Source of the DNA: Methanoculleus thermophilus
GTDB lineage: Archaea; Halobacteriota; Methanomicrobia; Methanomicrobiales; Methanoculleaceae
NCBI RefSeq assembly: GCF_001571405.1
Contig: NZ_BCNX01000003.1
Coordinates: forward strand, 1 to 64,000
Reading direction: 5' to 3'
DNA: 64,000 nt
A program made the translations under genes and the position numbers. Below the pieces are notes generated by a model that had not been told where the DNA came from, did not search any database, and saw only the letters and a list, made by a program, of their open reading frames with translations. Each line of letters opens with the position of its first letter. Positions within the stretch are counted from its first letter, which is position 1. Of this stretch, positions 53,823 to 62,217 are shown piece by piece.

Positions 53823-55040
53823 TTGAGATGGACGGTGATGGTGATGGAGCAGGGCCTATCCAGCCAGAGCCACCTGATCCTGACGGGTCTTGGCGCCCTG
53901 CTCATCAGCGCCGCCATCTCGAGCGTTGCAGGCATTTATCTTGGTTCTGCCCGTGAAGTCCTCGCATTGATACCCGGCCTGATGGTGCTCCTGCCGTCGA
54001 TAATCCATATTCGGGGGAGCATCGCCGGCGTCTTTGCATCACGCCTCTCCTCGGCGATGCACCTTGGGGAGTTCTCCATCGACTTTGAGGAAGGCTCCGT
54101 TCTCGGCGACAATATCCGCGCCTCGTTTGTCATAACGATTCTTATCGCGTTCGTTATCGGCGTCTTTTCCTATGCGGCGAGCCGCATCTTCGGGTACCCC
54201 GTGATTGGCGTCACCGACCTCGTGCTGATCTCGGTCGTCACAGGCATTGTCGCGGGAACTGTGGTGATGGGGATCACCCTGCTCGTTGCTCTTGCAAGTT
54301 ACCGCTACGGTCTTGACCTCGACATGATCGGCGCACCGGCCGTCACCACCACAGGGGACCTCGTTACGCTTCCGATCCTCGTGCTCTCCGCGACGCTCAT
54401 CGTGCATCTCTCTCCCGGATTCCGTCTGGTTCTCGGAGGTCTCGCAGTCGTGGTCGCCGTCGCGACCGTTCTCTACACCTGGCGCCGCTCGGAGGGGCTC
54501 GGCTCGATCGTCCGGGAAAATCTCTACCTCCTCATCCTGCTCAGCGTCCTCGGCACGCTGGCCGGTCTGACCTACTCCTTCAACCTCGAAGAACTGGTGA
54601 CGGTCGCAGCCTTTCTCATCCTGATACCGCCGTTCACGGGAGGCCTTGGGTCAATTGGGGGCATTCTCGGGTCGCGTCTCTCGACCGGGATGCACACCGG
54701 CGAACTCAACCCCTCTATCCTTCCCGAGCGCGGCGTCGTGCATCATTTTATTATTTCCTACCTCTATACGTTGATATTGCTTCCACTGCTAGCGCTCATC
54801 GCGCATGGTGCAGCGGTGCTCATGGGGTTGAACAGCCCCGGCCTTGGGATACTGGTCGCCATCAGTCTTGTGGCGGGTCTGGTTGTCATGACACTGGTGA
54901 ACGGCGTGGCGTACGTCACTGCGAGTCTTTCATTCCGCTACGGTCTCGATCCCGACAACTTCGGGATCCCTGTCGTCACAAGCCTGATCGACCTGATTGG
55001 CGCAGCTGCGCTCGTGGCCGTGATAGGCCTGCTGTTGTAG
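53823..55040 (+). CDS. Doubled MgtE-type magnesium transporter
   Basis: This 405-residue membrane protein has two tandem copies of the MgtE/SLC41 channel domain and no CBS or N domain. Copy one runs about 15-200 and copy two about 225-405, with matching stretches PGLMVLLPSIIHIRGSIAGVFASRLSSAMHLGE and PPFTGGLGSIGGILGSRLSTGMHTGE, and both with YRYGLDLD / FRYGLDPD. It should form a pseudo-dimer. The start is TTG 53823 (AGGAG 4 bases upstream) or ATG 53838. The PhoU-TrkA_C gene follows. Confidence 0.88.
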   Translation: MRWTVMVMEQGLSSQSHLILTGLGALLISAAISSVAGIYLGSAREVLALIPGLMVLLPSIIHIRGSIAGVFASRLSSAMHLGEFSIDFEEGSVLGDNIRASFVITILIAFVIGVFSYAASRIFGYPVIGVTDLVLISVVTGIVAGTVVMGITLLVALASYRYGLDLDMIGAPAVTTTGDLVTLPILVLSATLIVHLSPGFRLVLGGLAVVVAVATVLYTWRRSEGLGSIVRENLYLLILLSVLGTLAGLTYSFNLEELVTVAAFLILIPPFTGGLGSIGGILGSRLSTGMHTGELNPSILPERGVVHHFIISYLYTLILLPLLALIAHGAAVLMGLNSPGLGILVAISLVAGLVVMTLVNGVAYVTASLSFRYGLDPDNFGIPVVTSLIDLIGAAALVAVIGLLL

Positions 55041-55072
55041 TGAAAGAAGATGAGAACGACGGTTATTAGACC

Positions 55073-56275
55073 ATGATGGAACACGAATACCAACCGGTCA
55101 GTTTCAAAGATGTCCTCATTGAGATGAAGGATATCTCGGAGCTGATGGTTGATCTCTCTTACTCCGCAATACTCTTCGATAGCAAAGAGATCGCGCTTGA
55201 AGTGGTCAATCTCGAGGAGAGCATGAATAAACTGGTCTATCAGGCCAGGATTCAGAGTGTTCTTGCCGCGAGACGGATCGAAGAGGCAGAGGCAATGAGT
55301 GGTATGCTCCAGGTTGCCGAGGCCGCAGAGAGGATCGCGAATTCGGCCTCAGATATAGCAAAACTCATTCTAAAAGATATCAGGTTCCCGGCAAAACTCA
55401 AGCGTGTCTTTCCAGAGGCTGAAGAGATTGTCACCCGGGTTATTGTCAGTCAGGGCAGCGAACTTGCTGGCCATACGCTTGGTGACCTCAAAGTTCAGAG
55501 CACGACAGGGATGCAGGTGATTGCTATCCGACGTGGCAAGGGATGGATATACGATCCCGACAGGGTCACCCGGGTAGAGGGAGGAGATATCTTGATTGCG
55601 CGTGGCCCGGAAGCCGGAGAGGATCTCCTCTTCTCAATGGCCGGAGCACCGGAGCGCTCCCGAAGCGAACCACCACGCGCAGGAGAGGTCGACGATCTTG
55701 ACCGGGCGGTTCAACTGATCATCGAGATGAAGAACCTCTCGGAGCTCTCCGTAGGGCTTGCGTATACATCGCTCCTCTTCAACAACAAGGAGGTTGCACA
55801 TGAGGTAGTCGCCCTCGATTCAGCACTTGACGATATGCGTTATGACCTGGATCTCTGGGTCCTTGAAGCGGCGCGAAAGATCGAGGATGTGCACTATCTC
55901 CGTGGCCTGTTGTACATGTCCTCTTTTGCACAGGCAATCAGTGATTCCGCCCGCTCTATCGTCGACGTCATCCTGCGCGACATCGAGATCCCCCCGGTCT
56001 TCAAGAAGATCGTCCGGGAGTCGGACGAGATCATTACGAGGATTCCTGTGGCGGAGTCGTCACCACTTGTGGGGCAGACTCTCAAGGAGGCATCGCTCGG
56101 AACGGTGACCGGGATGGTCGTTCTTGCCATCAAGCACGGCGACCGCTGGGTCTACCGTCCGGGAAAGAGTGTCCGGCTGGAGAGCGGTGACATTATCATA
56201 GCAAAAGGCAGACGGGACGGTGAGTGCCGGTTGTATGAACTTGCCGGATACGCCCTCGAATTGCCTGAAGGGTAA
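55073..56275 (+). CDS. Doubled PhoU-TrkA_C protein, probable transporter regulator
   Basis: This 400-residue protein has two copies of the same pair of domains: a PhoU-like helical domain (13-110 and 210-310) and a TrkA_C/RCK_C nucleotide- or ion-sensing domain (about 125-195 and 325-395). Matching parts are LIEMKDISELMVDLSYSAILF / IIEMKNLSELSVGLAYTSLLF and GMQVIAIRRGKGWIYDP / GMVVLAIKHGDRWVYRP. Its doubling mirrors the MgtE gene 32 bases upstream, so one protein may gate the other. Confidence 0.88.
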   Translation: MMEHEYQPVSFKDVLIEMKDISELMVDLSYSAILFDSKEIALEVVNLEESMNKLVYQARIQSVLAARRIEEAEAMSGMLQVAEAAERIANSASDIAKLILKDIRFPAKLKRVFPEAEEIVTRVIVSQGSELAGHTLGDLKVQSTTGMQVIAIRRGKGWIYDPDRVTRVEGGDILIARGPEAGEDLLFSMAGAPERSRSEPPRAGEVDDLDRAVQLIIEMKNLSELSVGLAYTSLLFNNKEVAHEVVALDSALDDMRYDLDLWVLEAARKIEDVHYLRGLLYMSSFAQAISDSARSIVDVILRDIEIPPVFKKIVRESDEIITRIPVAESSPLVGQTLKEASLGTVTGMVVLAIKHGDRWVYRPGKSVRLESGDIIIAKGRRDGECRLYELAGYALELPEG

Positions 56276-56289
56276 TTTGGTGAACAATT

Positions 56290-58125
56290 ATGGAAGATAC
56301 TGAAGATATAATCGTCTATCGCCTCGGAGCAAACTGCAGTCTTGACGAGGTGGAGGAAGGAAAGACTTATCTTGGGCGGGTGCAGGGCTTTGCTCCGTTC
56401 GGCGTCTTTGTCCAGTTAAATGACCGGGTCAAAGGACTCGTTCATAAGAGCAATGTGAAGTTGCAGCATACTGAGCGTGATCCAATCATCGTTCACGTTC
56501 TTCAGATCCGGAGTAACGGTAACATCGACCTTGAAGAAGTCACCCCGACCGTCTACCAGACCCTGAACGTGACCAAGAAGACGACGAGCGTGCTTCTTGC
56601 CGATATAGGGAAGAAGATCGGCAGAACGATCCTGATTGAGGGAGAGGTCGCCCAGATCAAGCAGACCTCGGGGCCGACGATCTTCACGATCGTTGACGAG
56701 TCCGGCACCGCGAACGCGGCAGCCTTCGTCGAAGCAGGTGTCCGCGCATATCCTGAGGTCGAACTTGGGGATATCGTCGCCCTTACGGGCGAGGTGATGC
56801 AGCGCAACAACCAGCTTCAGATTGAGGTCTCATCCATGGAGGTCATGGAGCCGGAGGGTGCGGCACGGGTCAGGGAGCGGATCGACGCGGCGCTGGATAG
56901 GCGTGCGGAGCCAGAGGATCTCCCGTTCTTCATTGAGAGCGAGGTCCTTGACGCTCTGCGACCACAGATGCGCCAGGTGGCAAAAGAGATCAGGAAAGCG
57001 ATCCTGACCGCGCGGCCGATCATTCTCCGTCACCATGCGGATGCGGATGGTATATGCGCTGCCGTCGCGATCGAACAGGCAGTGACTGCGCTTATTCGCG
57101 AGAGCGGCGGAGACTTCGACGCGGAGTACTTCCTCTTTAAGCGTTCACCGTCCAAGGCCCCATTCTACGAGTTGGAGGATATTACCAGGGATATCGATTT
57201 TGCCCTCAAAGACAACGTCCGCTATGGCCAGAAGATGCCGCTGATCCTCTTGATGGACAACGGGTCCACCGAGGAGGATATGCCGTCGCTGAAGATTGCC
57301 CGGATCTACGATCTTCCGGTGATGGTCGTCGATCACCACCACCCCGATGAGATCGTGGATGACTATCTCATCGGGCACGTCAACCCCTACCACGTGGGCG
57401 GCGACTACGGGATCACGGCCGGGATGCTCGGCGCGGAGATCGCCCGCATGATCAATCCGAAGGTTGCGGACCAGATCCGGCACCTGCCGGCGATTGCGGG
57501 TGTCGGCGACCGAAGCGAAGCTCCGGAGCGTGCTCGCTATCTTGCACTCGTCGCACCGGAGTACTCTGAGGATGATTGCCGGGATATTGCGCTCGCGCTC
57601 GACTATGAGCAGTTCTGGCTCCGGTTCAGCGATGGGAGAGAGATTATCAAGGATATCTTAAACCTCTCCGGCAATCCCGACCGCCACGAACGTTTCGTCG
57701 ACCTGCTGGTCGAAGAGGCGAACCGGGCGATCGAGGAGCAGCTCGAGGCCATTATGCCTCACGTGGAGAGCCGGATCCTGCCAAACGGTGCCAGGCTCTT
57801 CATGCTCGATGTGGAAATATTTGCCCATCGGTTCACGTTCCCGCCGCCTGGTAAGACCTCCGGGGAGGTGCACGACCGGCTGGTTCGGGAGCATCCGGGC
57901 GAACCTATTGTCACGATCGGATTTGGGCCGGACTTTGCCGTCCTGCGTTCCCGCGGCGTCATGATGAACATACCCAGGATGGTGCGCGAACTTCACAGCG
58001 AGATCGTTGGCGGAGGCGTGAGCGGTGGTGGCCACCTCGTTGTTGGGAGCATCAAGTTCGTTGAAGGAATGCGTGACGTGGTGATTGAGAGTCTGATCAA
58101 GAAGATTGGTGAGGCCCCAATCTGA
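56290..58125 (+). CDS. RecJ-like DHH phosphoesterase with S1 and OB domains
   Basis: This 611-residue protein has an S1 RNA-binding domain (about 22-85, GRVQGFAPFGVFVQLNDRVKGLVH), an OB domain (about 100-190), then a DHH catalytic domain with HHADADGICAAVAIE near 252 and VVDHHHPDE near 351, and a DHHA1-like end with GGGVSGGGHLVVG near 575. It resembles the archaeal RecJ/GAN group, a single-strand nuclease linked to replication or RNA. It lies 14 bases after the transporter pair. Confidence 0.85.
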   Translation: MEDTEDIIVYRLGANCSLDEVEEGKTYLGRVQGFAPFGVFVQLNDRVKGLVHKSNVKLQHTERDPIIVHVLQIRSNGNIDLEEVTPTVYQTLNVTKKTTSVLLADIGKKIGRTILIEGEVAQIKQTSGPTIFTIVDESGTANAAAFVEAGVRAYPEVELGDIVALTGEVMQRNNQLQIEVSSMEVMEPEGAARVRERIDAALDRRAEPEDLPFFIESEVLDALRPQMRQVAKEIRKAILTARPIILRHHADADGICAAVAIEQAVTALIRESGGDFDAEYFLFKRSPSKAPFYELEDITRDIDFALKDNVRYGQKMPLILLMDNGSTEEDMPSLKIARIYDLPVMVVDHHHPDEIVDDYLIGHVNPYHVGGDYGITAGMLGAEIARMINPKVADQIRHLPAIAGVGDRSEAPERARYLALVAPEYSEDDCRDIALALDYEQFWLRFSDGREIIKDILNLSGNPDRHERFVDLLVEEANRAIEEQLEAIMPHVESRILPNGARLFMLDVEIFAHRFTFPPPGKTSGEVHDRLVREHPGEPIVTIGFGPDFAVLRSRGVMMNIPRMVRELHSEIVGGGVSGGGHLVVGSIKFVEGMRDVVIESLIKKIGEAPI

Positions 58126-58357
58126 TCGCTATCTTTCTTGCTGGTACTGCAGCCAGGCTGTTTATCTGGTTGTTGTTAAAAGATCCTGATTTGTGGAACG
58201 TATTGGGATCGAAGAGATGTTTTGGCGCTGAAATTATGTCCGGACGCCACCATTCTAGCATCGTTTTTAGAGTCTCTGCCGGGTAACTGTGCATGAGGCC
58301 GTCACTGTGCGGGTGGCACCAGGCAGTTAACGGCGTGTGTGATTTTGACAATGATCG

Positions 58358-58371
58358 AAATATAAAAATAT
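58358..58371 (+). promoter_or_regulatory. TATA box of the surface protein gene
   Basis: AAATATAAAAATAT lies about 28 bases before the ATG at 58395, a strong archaeal promoter element. Confidence 0.6.
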
Positions 58372-58394
58372 GTATATAGTTAACTGGGGTTCTC

Positions 58395-59072
58395 ATGACC
58401 GAGAACCACTGGAGATGGAGAACGCTTCTCGTTGTGCTGTTTGTAACAGCAGCATTTACTCTTCCTGTAGCCGCTCAGAACACGACATCCACAGAACCTC
58501 TCACCTGGACGCTCGCTCCGACACCTGCTGAGACGACTGCTAACGCGACTCTGGAGGAGACCCCTATAGAAACTCTGGTTGAGGAGATCGCTACCGAGAT
58601 CCCGGAGGAGACCTCGATAGAAACTCTGGTTGAGGCGACCACTACCGAGACTTCTGAGGAGACTCTGGTGACAACCCGTTATGAGACGACTGCCAACGAG
58701 ACCCTGGAGGAAACCCCGACGGATACTCAAATTGAGGAACCCCTCAATGAGTCTCTGGAGAACCGAACTCTCAGCGCGGTTCCGGGTAACGAGACCCTTG
58801 ACAACGAAACGTATAATGGGACTCTGGAGAGCGATATCGCCAACACGACGACCACTGTGACCGGACCGCCTGTTATCATCGGGACGGATGAGGAACCGAT
58901 CGAGACAGCACCTGTCGAGAATACCACGGTCGATATGCCGACGTTCACGCCGATACAGGCAGCACAGGTCAACCCAAGTCCAACATCGGCGGCCCCCCTC
59001 TCGGTCATCGGCGCCATTGGGGCGATTGCAGTTGCCGCTCTCCTTGTTGTGATCTCAAGGAGAAGGAGGTAA
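58395..59072 (+). CDS. Thr/Glu-rich surface protein with C-terminal anchor
   Basis: This 225-residue protein has a signal peptide (LLVVLFVTAAFTLPVAA, cleavage near 27), a long Thr/Glu/Asn-rich stalk with many NxT/S sites, and a C-terminal SAAPLSVIGAIGAIAVAALLVVI helix followed by RRRR. This layout is that of archaeosortase-type or membrane-anchored glycoproteins. Its codons carry a 17-residue repeat (IETLVEE and IETLVEA). The stalk is probably heavily glycosylated. Confidence 0.75.
   Translation: MTENHWRWRTLLVVLFVTAAFTLPVAAQNTTSTEPLTWTLAPTPAETTANATLEETPIETLVEEIATEIPEETSIETLVEATTTETSEETLVTTRYETTANETLEETPTDTQIEEPLNESLENRTLSAVPGNETLDNETYNGTLESDIANTTTTVTGPPVIIGTDEEPIETAPVENTTVDMPTFTPIQAAQVNPSPTSAAPLSVIGAIGAIAVAALLVVISRRRR
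58566..58635 (+). repeat. 19-base direct repeat in the surface protein stalk
   Basis: ATAGAAACTCTGGTTGAGG occurs at 58566-58584 and again at 58617-58635, a 51-base period, showing expansion of a 17-residue unit. Confidence 0.8.
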
Positions 59073-59261
59073 TGGTGGAAGATCAGAGGGGTGCGGGAGA
59101 GAGAAGAGCGGGGGCCCAGATGTGGATCCGGCCAGGCTCGATTGTTGCCGTGAAGCGCAGAAGGCTAACTTCCTTCTTTTCCAGCATCCACCCTGGCAAT
59201 GGCCACTTCTTCTTTGTTGTACACTACGTTCCGACTTCATCGGTCGTCATGGCGGCGCCAA

Positions 59262-59297
59262 TTTATATATAACGATTTATATACACAGGAGGTGATT
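59262..59297 (+). promoter_or_regulatory. Tandem TATA boxes and full Shine-Dalgarno site
   Basis: TTTATATATAAC near 59262 and TTTATATACAC near 59275 are followed by AGGAGGTGATT at 59287-59297, a full match to the 16S 3' end. The next ATG (59310) opens only a five-codon frame, MDKHK. The 85-residue gene begins at 59361, so the purpose of this strong site is unclear. Confidence 0.45.
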
Positions 59298-59360
59298 CAA
59301 AGAGTTTAAATGGATAAACATAAATAGACCTATGCACTAAAACCACTTGCTCGGGGGCAT

Positions 59361-59618
59361 ATGGAAATGTCAACAAAAGATCGCATCAAAGAGAAATACA
59401 GCGATACCCAGCGAAAGATCCTGCACCACCTTAAGTCCGGGCTGAAAGCAGGTAAGTCTTACTTCAAATCCAAGTATATTGCAACAGATCTGGGTCTTTC
59501 GGCAAAAGAAGTGGGCATCAACCTTGCCATTCTCTCCGAGATCTGTGATGAGCTCGATATCAGGCGCTGGAGTTATTCGAACAGTACGACCTGGCGTGTC
59601 ACTCCCCGTCCATCATAA
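59361..59618 (+). CDS. Small winged-helix-like protein (85 aa)
   Basis: The 85-residue protein is basic with a helix-turn-helix-like core (KYIATDLGLSAKEVGINLAILSE) and a C-terminal strand (IRRWSYSNSTTWRV). It is probably a small DNA-binding regulator. An in-frame ATG at 59367 is also possible. Family not named with confidence. Confidence 0.65.
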   Translation: MEMSTKDRIKEKYSDTQRKILHHLKSGLKAGKSYFKSKYIATDLGLSAKEVGINLAILSEICDELDIRRWSYSNSTTWRVTPRPS

Positions 59619-59648
59619 TTTTTATTCAGTAACGCTCTATTCTACGGC

Positions 59649-59834
59649 ATGAAGATCATTGAGTTCGAAGCACCCGTTGAGTTTGTGGCTAACATCAACG
59701 AATACAAGGACTGCCTCATGTCTCAGGACAAGAACCATGAGAACCCTGAAGTGCTCTGGTTCAATATCGACGTCCCGAAGGGGCATGGCGTACGGGCCGG
59801 GGACCGGGTCAGAGTTACCGTCGAAAAGATTTGA
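59649..59834 (+). CDS. Small hypothetical protein (61 aa)
   Basis: This 61-residue protein has a beta-rich pattern ending GVRAGDRVRVTVEKI, an OB- or SH3-like finish. It lies 30 bases after the winged-helix gene, so they may share a transcript. Not recognised. Confidence 0.55.
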   Translation: MKIIEFEAPVEFVANINEYKDCLMSQDKNHENPEVLWFNIDVPKGHGVRAGDRVRVTVEKI

Positions 59835-59836
59835 GT

Positions 59837-60445
59837 TCAGAGATATTTGGGAAGGGTCTCCAGCGTGATGCGGTATGAGTCTATCTCATTCACGCTGACG
59901 ATGAGGTAGAAGTCCTTCCCTCCTCTCTCAACATTTTTGATAATACTCCCCGGGTAGCGCAGTTCTGCTCCCTCAATGATGCTTCCGCTCTCCAGATCAA
60001 CAAGTGCCATCCGAAAGTGCGCTGCCTCCGGTCTTACCGTTGCAGAGACACTGCAGTTCAGTCTCCAGACTGTGTAGGGTACGTGGAACGCCTCGGTGAT
60101 CCCTCCCCGTGCCTCCTCAATGTAAGCGAACGGGACGATGCCTTCATTCTCCTTCCAGAGGGGATCAGACCCCCCGTACTGAGTGAGATTGCTGGGGAGA
60201 TAGTAGAGAGGGTAACTCCAGATCTCACTTGTATAAGAAATTCTGGCAGGTCCGATTGGCATCGACGGCGTGGGTGTAGGGGGGGTCGTGATGGGAGGAG
60301 TCGGCGCGCCCTCTGGTGGCGTCGGTATCGGGGTTTCAGGTTCACTATTCACTGCATTCACTGCAGGAGGATGCTGAAAGACGATTCCTATGGCGGAAAC
60401 GATAAGCAGGGCCGCAAGGATGCTGATGATGTCGCCTTTGTCCAC
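59837..60445 (-). CDS. Membrane-anchored extracellular protein, unknown
   Basis: This 202-residue protein has an N-terminal membrane helix (IISILAALLIVSAIGIVF), a Pro/Thr-rich linker to about residue 65, and a 130-residue beta-rich domain facing outside (RISYTSEIWSYPLYYLPSN, ADFYLIVSVNEIDSY-like end). No catalytic motif is seen. It is convergent with the small gene at 59649. Confidence 0.7.
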   Translation of the reverse strand: MDKGDIISILAALLIVSAIGIVFQHPPAVNAVNSEPETPIPTPPEGAPTPPITTPPTPTPSMPIGPARISYTSEIWSYPLYYLPSNLTQYGGSDPLWKENEGIVPFAYIEEARGGITEAFHVPYTVWRLNCSVSATVRPEAAHFRMALVDLESGSIIEGAELRYPGSIIKNVERGGKDFYLIVSVNEIDSYRITLETLPKYL

Positions 60446-60627
60446 AAAATTAGAGCGACGTGTAAAGTAAAAAGTGCTTCGGATTGTGTTTTCATCTACC
60501 CAAATATTGGGTCACTTTCTTCTCTAATGGTTTTAAGAAAACCCGGTTTAACTTTTAACTTGGTCTCATTAGAGATCACATTGCGGAAGCAATTAATATT
60601 GAGACTTGCATATGTCTTATCAAGCGC

Positions 60628-60888
60628 ATGGAAGTTCCAGAGGTTCGTACATGGGTGATCTTTTACCTGCTCTCCTTTGTCGTACTTCTTGTAGCGACAT
60701 TCATCACGACGCAGAATGCCGGGCAGCTCTGGATCAGCCTCATGCTCATCATCATCATAGTCGGTGTAAACCTCTGTTTACTGGTCTCTGAGTTGAAGCG
60801 TTACCAGGACCGGAAGGCCTTCATGCACAAGATGTCAGTCTTTGATGAGACTGAGACGGATAGAGACTCTTCCGGTCGACGCTGGTAG
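60628..60888 (+). CDS. Two-helix small membrane protein (86 aa)
   Basis: This 86-residue protein has two hydrophobic helices (WVIFYLLSFVVLLVATFI, LWISLMLIIIIVGVNLCLLV) and a charged cytoplasmic tail. Unknown function. Its 3' end is near the end of the convergent cheR gene. Confidence 0.6.
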   Translation: MEVPEVRTWVIFYLLSFVVLLVATFITTQNAGQLWISLMLIIIIVGVNLCLLVSELKRYQDRKAFMHKMSVFDETETDRDSSGRRW

Positions 60889-60908
60889 CATCTTGAGACA
60901 TGAGTTCA

Positions 60909-61703
60909 TCATGTCGCTTTCCGCAGTATCTTTTGTACGGCGCTGTAGGGAGTAAAGAGATGCTCGACTTCTCTTCCAAGGTATTCCGTTTTGCCCATAA
61001 CATAATAGCCGTCAGTAGAAAGGGCGGTATGGAAGAGATATGTAAGCTCATTCTTCTGCTTCTCAGTGAAGTAAATCGTGACATTTCGGCAAACGACGAT
61101 GTCAAGGTACCTCGCCACAGGAACGCCTGACATCAGGTCGTGTTGCCGAAATTTGACGAGTTCTCTGAGATGAGGACAGACCTCAAATGTACCGTCATCG
61201 CGACTGATAAAGTGTCTTCTGATCCGGTGCTTGTCTACGTTCTCAAGCGCTTTTAGATCGTAAATGCCGGCCATGGCTTTCTGGAGCGCCTCGGTGTCGA
61301 TATCTGTTGCATATATCGTTACGTTGAGATCTCGATGGAGTGCCATTAACTCGTGTGCAAGGATGGCGATCGAATATGGTTCTTCGCCTGTGGCGCAACC
61401 GGCGCACCAGATCCTGATCAACTTCTTGTGGCGGGCGAGATCTGGAAGTATCTTCTGTTGTATGACTTCAAAGACATCCGGATCACGGAAGAATTTGGTG
61501 ACGTTGATCGTGAGGGCTTTGCGGAGCAGGTCAATCTCCTCTGGATGCGTGAGAAGATACTTCTGGTAAGCCTCATAGTCCTCAGTGTTCGTAAGGCGCA
61601 TCCTTGAGAGAATACGCCGCTTAATGTAATCCTCTTTATAGTTTGAACACTTAATCCGAACCAGCCTCTCTATGCACTTCTGAAGTGATGCAAATCCGTC
61701 CAT
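60909..61703 (-). CDS. cheR: Chemotaxis methyltransferase CheR
   Basis: This 264-residue enzyme methylates glutamates on chemoreceptors using S-adenosylmethionine. The N-terminal helical domain (YKEDYIKRRILSRMRLTN) and AdoMet motif IWCAGCATGEEPYSIAIL near 96-113 are typical. It is the last gene of the mcp-cheW-cheR set in the window. Confidence 0.94.
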   Translation of the reverse strand: MDGFASLQKCIERLVRIKCSNYKEDYIKRRILSRMRLTNTEDYEAYQKYLLTHPEEIDLLRKALTINVTKFFRDPDVFEVIQQKILPDLARHKKLIRIWCAGCATGEEPYSIAILAHELMALHRDLNVTIYATDIDTEALQKAMAGIYDLKALENVDKHRIRRHFISRDDGTFEVCPHLRELVKFRQHDLMSGVPVARYLDIVVCRNVTIYFTEKQKNELTYLFHTALSTDGYYVMGKTEYLGREVEHLFTPYSAVQKILRKAT

Positions 61704-61739
61704 ACTGAAAAGTCCTCACGGGGCTGCTGATTATTGATT

Positions 61740-62207
61740 CTAGAAGTGGCTGAGATTTTCGATTACCTTCTGAATATCAAGCCAGATAATCAGATTTTTC
61801 ATCTCATCGCCATTTTCGTTCCCAACCTTGATGATTCCTTTGACGTAGTCACCTATCGATGATGTAATGCCATCAGTGATCTGCTCGATCTGGTCCTCAT
61901 GTATCGAGACAACGCTGTGAACGTCATCGACGATGATCCCCACGTTCGATCCGCCTGCTGCGTCCGGCATCAGCACAACAATTTTGTGGTTTTCGCTATT
62001 CTCGGCTCCTGGAAGGCCAAGGAGATCTCGAAGGTCAATTATGTTTGTGATCTCGCCTCGCAGATTGATGATGCCTGCAAGGTACCGGGGGGCACGGGGG
62101 AGTGGAGTGATTGGCATCATCTCCACAATCTCCCGAGCTATCTGGATATCCAGCGCGTAGTGTTCCTCCCCGAGCTGAAACTCCACGACATCTATGGATG
62201 CTGCCAT
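61740..62207 (-). CDS. cheW: Chemotaxis adaptor CheW
   Basis: This 155-residue adaptor links receptors to the CheA kinase. The family pattern is visible: FQLGEEHYALDIQIAREIVEM, PRAPRYLAGIINLRGEITNIIDLR near 38-61 and VDDVHSVVSIHEDQIE near 97-112. It lies between the receptor and cheR, all on the minus strand. Confidence 0.94.
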   Translation of the reverse strand: MAASIDVVEFQLGEEHYALDIQIAREIVEMMPITPLPRAPRYLAGIINLRGEITNIIDLRDLLGLPGAENSENHKIVVLMPDAAGGSNVGIIVDDVHSVVSIHEDQIEQITDGITSSIGDYVKGIIKVGNENGDEMKNLIIWLDIQKVIENLSHF

Positions 62208-62217
62208 CGGCTCTCCC

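Noticed and set aside
58380-58730. A 116-codon minus-strand frame with internal repeats
   Set aside because: Its repeats only mirror those of the surface protein gene on the plus strand, which has signal peptide and anchor.
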